This document shows, one piece after another, positions 60,328 to 64,000 of a stretch of DNA of 64,000 nucleotides; position 1 is the first letter of the stretch; each line of letters begins with the position of its first letter. The stretch covers positions 62,001 through 126,000 of the forward strand of contig JBAVIP010000050.1 in the NCBI GenBank assembly GCA_049687015.1, given 5' to 3'. The translations under genes and the position numbers were made by a program. Source of the DNA: Methylotenera_A sp049687015 (GTDB lineage: Bacteria; Pseudomonadota; Gammaproteobacteria; Burkholderiales; Methylophilaceae). The notes under the pieces were generated by a model. The model had not been told where the DNA came from. It saw nothing but the letters and a program-made list of their open reading frames with translations, and did no database searches.

Positions 60328-60831
60328 TTAAGGTTTTACTATCAAAGCATTTTTAACCGATTTAACACCGCTGACACCAGAAGCGATCTGCGCAGCGCGC
60401 GTTTTGGCGGCCTCATTATCCACAAAACCGCTTAGCACAACGACGCCGTCTTTGGTTTCTACGCTGACTTTAAAGCTTTTAATGCCCTTTTCAAGTAAAT
60501 ATTTAGATTTAATTTTTGAGGTAATCGCACTGTCACTGGCCACTTGCTTAGCTTCTTTTTGCTGCACAGCCGATTTGTAAGTGGCGTATTCATCTTCATT
60601 CAGGCTGCCATTGTGGTTTTTATCCGCCTTGCTGAATCCGCTAAAATCAAACAGACTGTCTTTTTTTATTTCTTTGGCGTTTACTTTTCCATCACCATCC
60701 ACATCCAGCCGCTTAAAATCTCGCTGATAGCTGGTTTGATTGATCTCGTCCGTCAAAGCCGCCAGCGCTGGCGTGCTTGCCAAGCCAACAGTCAAACCAA
60801 TAAGTATCAGTTCCATTTTAGAAAAACGCAT
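60328..60831 (-). CDS. Secreted protein with two EF-hands and a BON domain
   Basis: A 167-residue exported protein. A signal peptide ends near TPALAA (residue 25). Two canonical 12-residue EF-hand loops follow: DVDGDGKVNAKE at 43-54 and DKNHNGSLNEDE at 70-81, both with full calcium-ligand positions. Residues 99-167 form a BON domain (ITSKIKSKYLLEKGIKSFKV, then VVLSGFVDNEAAKTRAAQIA). BON domains bind phospholipid or act in the envelope. Joining calcium-binding loops to one BON domain is unusual and suggests calcium-responsive membrane association. It lies 15 bases after pyrC. Confidence 0.9.
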   Translation of the reverse strand: MRFSKMELILIGLTVGLASTPALAALTDEINQTSYQRDFKRLDVDGDGKVNAKEIKKDSLFDFSGFSKADKNHNGSLNEDEYATYKSAVQQKEAKQVASDSAITSKIKSKYLLEKGIKSFKVSVETKDGVVVLSGFVDNEAAKTRAAQIASGVSGVKSVKNALIVKP

Positions 60832-60846
60832 ATTTCACCTCAATAT

Positions 60847-61878
60847 TTAAAGTAGCTTCCAGTGCACTTGCTGCCCGGCCCTTAGAGGTACTAGACTGTC
60901 ATCGCCCATCGGTAGTTCATTCGGCACCAGCCAGCTGGTTTTTTGCAGCGTGATTTTATCGGCATTTCGCGGCAGGCCGTAAAAATCCGCGCCATAAAAG
61001 CTAGCAAAGGCTTCCAGCTTATCCAGCGCGTTCGCAGCTTCAAACGCCTCGGCATATAGCTCAATCGCCGCAAGTGCGGTATAGACACCCGCGCAGCCGC
61101 AAGCCGCTTCTTTACTGTGTTTGGCATGCGGCGCACTATCGGTGCCCAGGAAGAATTTCGCATTGCCTGAAATCGCAACTTTTACCAACGCCAACCGATG
61201 CTCTTCGCGTTTCAAAACCGGCAGGCAATAATGATGCGGGCGAATGCCGCCAACAAACATGTCATTACGATTCATCAGCAAATGGTGCGCGGTAATGGTT
61301 GCGGCAACGTTACCAGGTGCGCCAAGCACGAAATCCGCCGCGTCTTTGGTGGTGATATGCTCAAACACCACTTTCAGCGATGGGAAGCGTTTGATTAAAG
61401 GCGCCATGTGGCGGTCGATAAATACTTTTTCGCGGTCGAATACATCCACATCCGCATCGGTCACTTCCGCATGCACAAGCAATGGCATGCCGACTTCTTG
61501 CATGGCTTGCAGCGCAGCATTGCATTTAAGCAAATCCGTCACGCCGGAATCCGAGTTGGTCGTAGCGCCTGCCGGATAAAGCTTTACGCCGTGAATGATG
61601 CCGCTTGTTTTGGCCCTTTTAATTTCATCAGCACTGGTATTGTCTGTAAGATACAGCGTCATCAGCGGCTCAAAAACCATTCCATGCGGCAAGGCGCCCA
61701 GAATTCGCTGGCGATAAGCAGCGGCCAGCTCGGTGGTAGTAATGGGCGGGCGCAGATTCGGCATCACTATGGCGCGGGCGAACTGGCGCGCAGTATCAGG
61801 CAGCACGGCCTTAAGCGCGGCGCCATCCCGCAAGTGCAAGTGCCAGTCGTCTGGTCGAGTCAAAGTAATTGATTTCAT
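60847..61878 (-). CDS. pyrC: Dihydroorotase
   Basis: A 343-residue zinc amidohydrolase, third step of pyrimidine synthesis. The metal-binding DDWHLHLRDGAAL at the start, the carboxylated lysine in GVKLYPAGATTNSDSG, LLVHAEV, VVFEHITTKDA, and FFLGTDSAPHAKHSKE are intact. It is the short type II (E. coli-like) enzyme. It runs toward the EF-hand/BON gene and is 34 bases downstream of rsmI. Confidence 0.98.
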   Translation of the reverse strand: MKSITLTRPDDWHLHLRDGAALKAVLPDTARQFARAIVMPNLRPPITTTELAAAYRQRILGALPHGMVFEPLMTLYLTDNTSADEIKRAKTSGIIHGVKLYPAGATTNSDSGVTDLLKCNAALQAMQEVGMPLLVHAEVTDADVDVFDREKVFIDRHMAPLIKRFPSLKVVFEHITTKDAADFVLGAPGNVAATITAHHLLMNRNDMFVGGIRPHHYCLPVLKREEHRLALVKVAISGNAKFFLGTDSAPHAKHSKEAACGCAGVYTALAAIELYAEAFEAANALDKLEAFASFYGADFYGLPRNADKITLQKTSWLVPNELPMGDDSLVPLRAGQQVHWKLL

Positions 61879-61912
61879 GGTTTGAGTTTAGTTGTCATGT
61901 TTTAATAAGCTT

Positions 61913-62761
61913 CTAATTAACTTGCTTTAAAGCAAGGGCCAATTCATATAAGTCATTCTTTTTAAGCTGCGTAATTTCTGTCGCCAATTTAACAGCCTGC
62001 TTCAGTGGTAATTCCGCCAGCAGGCATTTTAATATACGCTGCGCTTCCTCACTAATCTCTGTTGCTTCCTGCAAAGGCGCGGCTTCAATTAGCAAAACAA
62101 ATTCGCCACGCTGCTGATTTGCATCGGCCTGTAACCAAGCACTGGAGCGGCTAAGCGGGCAGGTGTAAATCGTTTCGAAAGTCTTGGTCAGTTCGCGCGC
62201 AAACGTTATGCAGCGTTCGCCGCCTAAAATCGCATTCAAATCTGCGATACATTCCACAATGCGGTGCGGCGCTTCGTAAAACACCAAAGTCACGGTTTGC
62301 GATTTTAAGCTTTCCAGCACTTTACGTCGTGCAGCGCCACTGGCGGGCAGAAAACCATGAAAATAAAATCCGCTCTGCATGATGCCGCTGGCGGACAAAG
62401 CTGTAATGACGGCGCTAACACCAGGTATCGGCACCACTTTTACACCGGCTTTTCGAACCAAATCGACAACAATTGCACCCGGGTCACTGATGCCTGGTGT
62501 GCCTGCATCAGTCACCAGCGCGATATTTTCACCATTTTTAAGCTGTGCCAATAGCTTTTCGGCTGACTGCTGCTCATTATGCTCATGCACCGCAATTAAT
62601 TTTTTGCTGATGCCAAAATGCGACAATAAACCTGAAGTATGGCGTGTATCCTCGGCCGCAATCGCATCGACACTTTTCAAAGTTTCCAGCGCGCGCAGTG
62701 TAATATCGCCCAGATTGCCGATTGGCGTGGCGACCACATATAATGTACCTTCTTGCTTCAT
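61913..62761 (-). CDS. rsmI: 16S rRNA 2'-O-ribose C1402 methyltransferase RsmI
   Basis: A 282-residue SAM-dependent tetrapyrrole-methylase-fold enzyme modifying the ribose of C1402, the same nucleotide methylated by RsmH, also encoded in this window. GTLYVVATPIGNLGDITLRA, AAEDTRHTSGLL, ALVTDAGTPGISDPG, and YEAPHRIVECI are present. It is divergent from yraN across 46 bases, the usual arrangement. Confidence 0.97.
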   Translation of the reverse strand: MKQEGTLYVVATPIGNLGDITLRALETLKSVDAIAAEDTRHTSGLLSHFGISKKLIAVHEHNEQQSAEKLLAQLKNGENIALVTDAGTPGISDPGAIVVDLVRKAGVKVVPIPGVSAVITALSASGIMQSGFYFHGFLPASGAARRKVLESLKSQTVTLVFYEAPHRIVECIADLNAILGGERCITFARELTKTFETIYTCPLSRSSAWLQADANQQRGEFVLLIEAAPLQEATEISEEAQRILKCLLAELPLKQAVKLATEITQLKKNDLYELALALKQVN

Positions 62762-62807
62762 ACTAAGATTTTAAGCCAAAGTCTTCAACTATACCTAAAC
62801 ATATCCT

Positions 62808-63161
62808 ATGAAAATGAATCAAAACAATGCCGGTCTGGAAGCAGAAAAATTAGCTGCAACTTTTTTAATGAATCATGGCCTTAAATTGGTAGCGCAAAAT
62901 TATCACTGCCGTTTTGGTGAAATTGATCTGATTATGATGGATGCCGAGACCCTTGTGTTTATTGAGGTGCGGCTCAGAAGTAACAGCCAGTTTGGCAGCG
63001 CGGCCAGCAGTATTACGCCGCAAAAACAGAAAAAACTAATTTTGACAGCTCAACATTATTTACAACAACATGGCCAGGGCGCTTGCCGGTTTGATGCCAT
63101 TTTAATGAACAAGAATAACTTGCAAAATATCGAATGGATACGTAATGCATTTGATGCATAA
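62808..63161 (+). CDS. yraN: YraN family protein (UPF0102)
   Basis: A 117-residue protein with a restriction-endonuclease-like fold. GLEAEKLAATFLMNHGLKLV, FGEIDLIMMDAETLVFIEVR (the D-x-E-x-R pattern resembling a nuclease core) and ITPQKQKKLILTAQHYL are visible. Function is unknown; the conserved position divergent from rsmI is typical. The usual neighbour diaA/yraO is absent. Confidence 0.93.
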   Translation: MKMNQNNAGLEAEKLAATFLMNHGLKLVAQNYHCRFGEIDLIMMDAETLVFIEVRLRSNSQFGSAASSITPQKQKKLILTAQHYLQQHGQGACRFDAILMNKNNLQNIEWIRNAFDA

Positions 63162-63244
63162 AAGGCGTATCATTCGCACAAATTGATGGTTACAAATTAT
63201 AATTCTCGTATTTTTCAATTGCCCTCATTCTTAAGGAGTCGTCA

Positions 63245-63841
63245 ATGAATCCAGCTTACATCCATTCTGGCAAACATATCATCGCTAAAGTATTTCTATG
63301 TATTGCCGTTGTTACATCTATAACGGCATGCGCTCCAGTTGTTGTGGGCGGAGCAGCGGCTGGCGGTGCTTTGGCGGCGGACAGACGTACTTCTGGCATT
63401 TATGTGGAAGATGAAAATATCGAGCTGAAAGCGGTTAAATTTATGGAAACGACGCTGGGTGAGAACGCTCATATCAATGTCACCAGCTATAACCGCAATG
63501 TGCTGCTTACCGGGGAAGTTCCTGATGATGCGACCAAAGCCAAGGCCGAAAATTTTGTAAAAAGCATTGAAAATGTACGCGCAGTGACGAATGAAATTGC
63601 TGTTGGGCCAAAAACCTCCCTCAGCTCGCGCAGCAACGATACGTATATCACTTCTAAAGTGAAAACGAAATTTGTAACGGAAAATCAATTTCCAGCCAAC
63701 TATGTAAAAATAGTCACTGAGAACAGCGTAGTGTATTTGCTGGGCATCGTAAACAAGGCTGAGGCAGATGCCGCAGTGGAGATCGCCCGCAACACCGATG
63801 GCGTGAGCAAAGTAGTTAAAGTATTCGAGTATATGAATTAA
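63245..63841 (+). CDS. dolP: Outer-membrane lipoprotein with two BON domains (DolP/YraP-like)
   Basis: A 198-residue lipoprotein: hydrophobic signal, then lipobox SITAC with the lipidated Cys29 and a Gly/Ala-rich linker. BON domain 1 (about 56-122) includes INVTSYNRNVLLTGEVPDD, and BON domain 2 (about 131-198) includes ITSKVKTKFVTENQFPANYV. DolP binds anionic phospholipid in the outer membrane and supports its integrity. An AAGGAG ribosome site precedes ATG 63245. It follows yraN, as in E. coli. Confidence 0.93.
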   Translation: MNPAYIHSGKHIIAKVFLCIAVVTSITACAPVVVGGAAAGGALAADRRTSGIYVEDENIELKAVKFMETTLGENAHINVTSYNRNVLLTGEVPDDATKAKAENFVKSIENVRAVTNEIAVGPKTSLSSRSNDTYITSKVKTKFVTENQFPANYVKIVTENSVVYLLGIVNKAEADAAVEIARNTDGVSKVVKVFEYMN

Positions 63842-63873
63842 GCATGTGAGCTAACATTATGGGAATAAACACC

Positions 63874-64000
63874 ATGACGACACAAAACCCTGTAGAGATT
63901 ACAATTGAAGGCCTGACACGGGCTGGCAAACCCTTCCGCCCAAGCGACTGGGTAGACCGCATGTGCAGCACCTTTGCCACGTTTGGCGAAAACCGGAAAT
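63874..64000 (+). CDS. DUF3579 family protein (5' part, cut by window end)
   Basis: The first 42 residues read MTTQNPVEITIEGLTRAGKP and later FRPSDWVDRMCSTFATFG, matching the start of DUF3579 proteins, small betaproteobacterial proteins of unknown function. The start ATG 63874 has GGGA nine bases upstream; an in-frame ATG at 63859 is possible. The frame is open to the window end. Confidence 0.8.
   Translation, partial: MTTQNPVEITIEGLTRAGKPFRPSDWVDRMCSTFATFGENRK

Noticed and set aside
1..64000. tRNA genes, CRISPR arrays, transposase or phage genes
   Set aside because: Looked for T-loop motifs, spaced direct repeats and typical motifs while reading; none was convincing. A tool-based scan would settle it.

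Overview
The window looks like ordinary chromosome of a betaproteobacterium, most plausibly a methylotroph of the Methylophilaceae type. This is inferred from gene order and families, not from a search. The evidence is the complete mra/dcw cluster ending in lpxC, the argA/argB/HAD/slmA block, a K+-independent H+-pyrophosphatase, the tkt-gap-pgk-pyk block, and small families typical of this class (DUF1841, DUF2788, DUF3579, DUF1289). Base composition is moderate and even. No tRNA, rRNA operon, CRISPR array, prophage or complete transposon was seen. One structured RNA, RNase P RNA, is present.

Layout. 1-5127 (+): nth, a FIST sensor protein and a DUF1841 protein run into an ECF sigma/anti-sigma pair and a three-gene RiPP metallophore operon: a cysteine-repeat precursor, an MNIO maturase and its HvfC-type partner. 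5120-9127 (-): DUF1289, secA and an M23 peptidase. 9172-12624 (+): dciA, a TSUP permease and hppA, closed by a perfect terminator. 12946-15527 (+): two unrecognised genes forming an isolated island. 15815-18617: a membrane LuxR-type regulator divergent from a cytochrome b561, a VIT1-like metal transporter, and soluble pyrophosphatase. 18708-26552 (-): dedA, DUF1232, purC, pyk, pgk, gap, tkt. 26965-29524 (-): a chalcone-isomerase-like protein, an oxidoreductase, a frameshifted VOC gene and a thioredoxin-like protein. 29612-35244 (+): rsmE, an unusual Xre-ArgA fusion with a 41-bp palindrome over its start codon, argB, a HAD nucleotidase, slmA, a hemerythrin and DUF2788.

35250-58216 (-): cca, an SDR protein and a soluble lytic transglycosylase lie downstream of the division/cell-wall cluster mraZ-rsmH-ftsL-ftsI-murE-murF-mraY-murD-ftsW-murG-murC-murB-ddl-ftsQ-ftsA-ftsZ-lpxC. 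Most of these genes overlap by 1-14 bases, and a readable promoter with three MraZ boxes precedes mraZ. 58558-60327: rnpB, then a repeat-rich stretch holding one integron gene cassette (DUF4230-like gene plus attC) with no integrase. 60328-64000: an EF-hand/BON protein, pyrC and rsmI (-), then yraN, a two-BON lipoprotein and the start of a DUF3579 gene (+).

Most interesting: (1) the XRE DNA-binding domain fused to N-acetylglutamate synthase together with its palindromic operator, which suggests a self-regulating first enzyme of arginine synthesis; (2) the HvfA-type precursor with four 11-residue cysteine repeats beside its own sigma/anti-sigma pair; (3) the orphan gene pair at 12.9-15.5 kb; (4) the lone integron cassette beside rnpB, whose boundaries can be read to the base.
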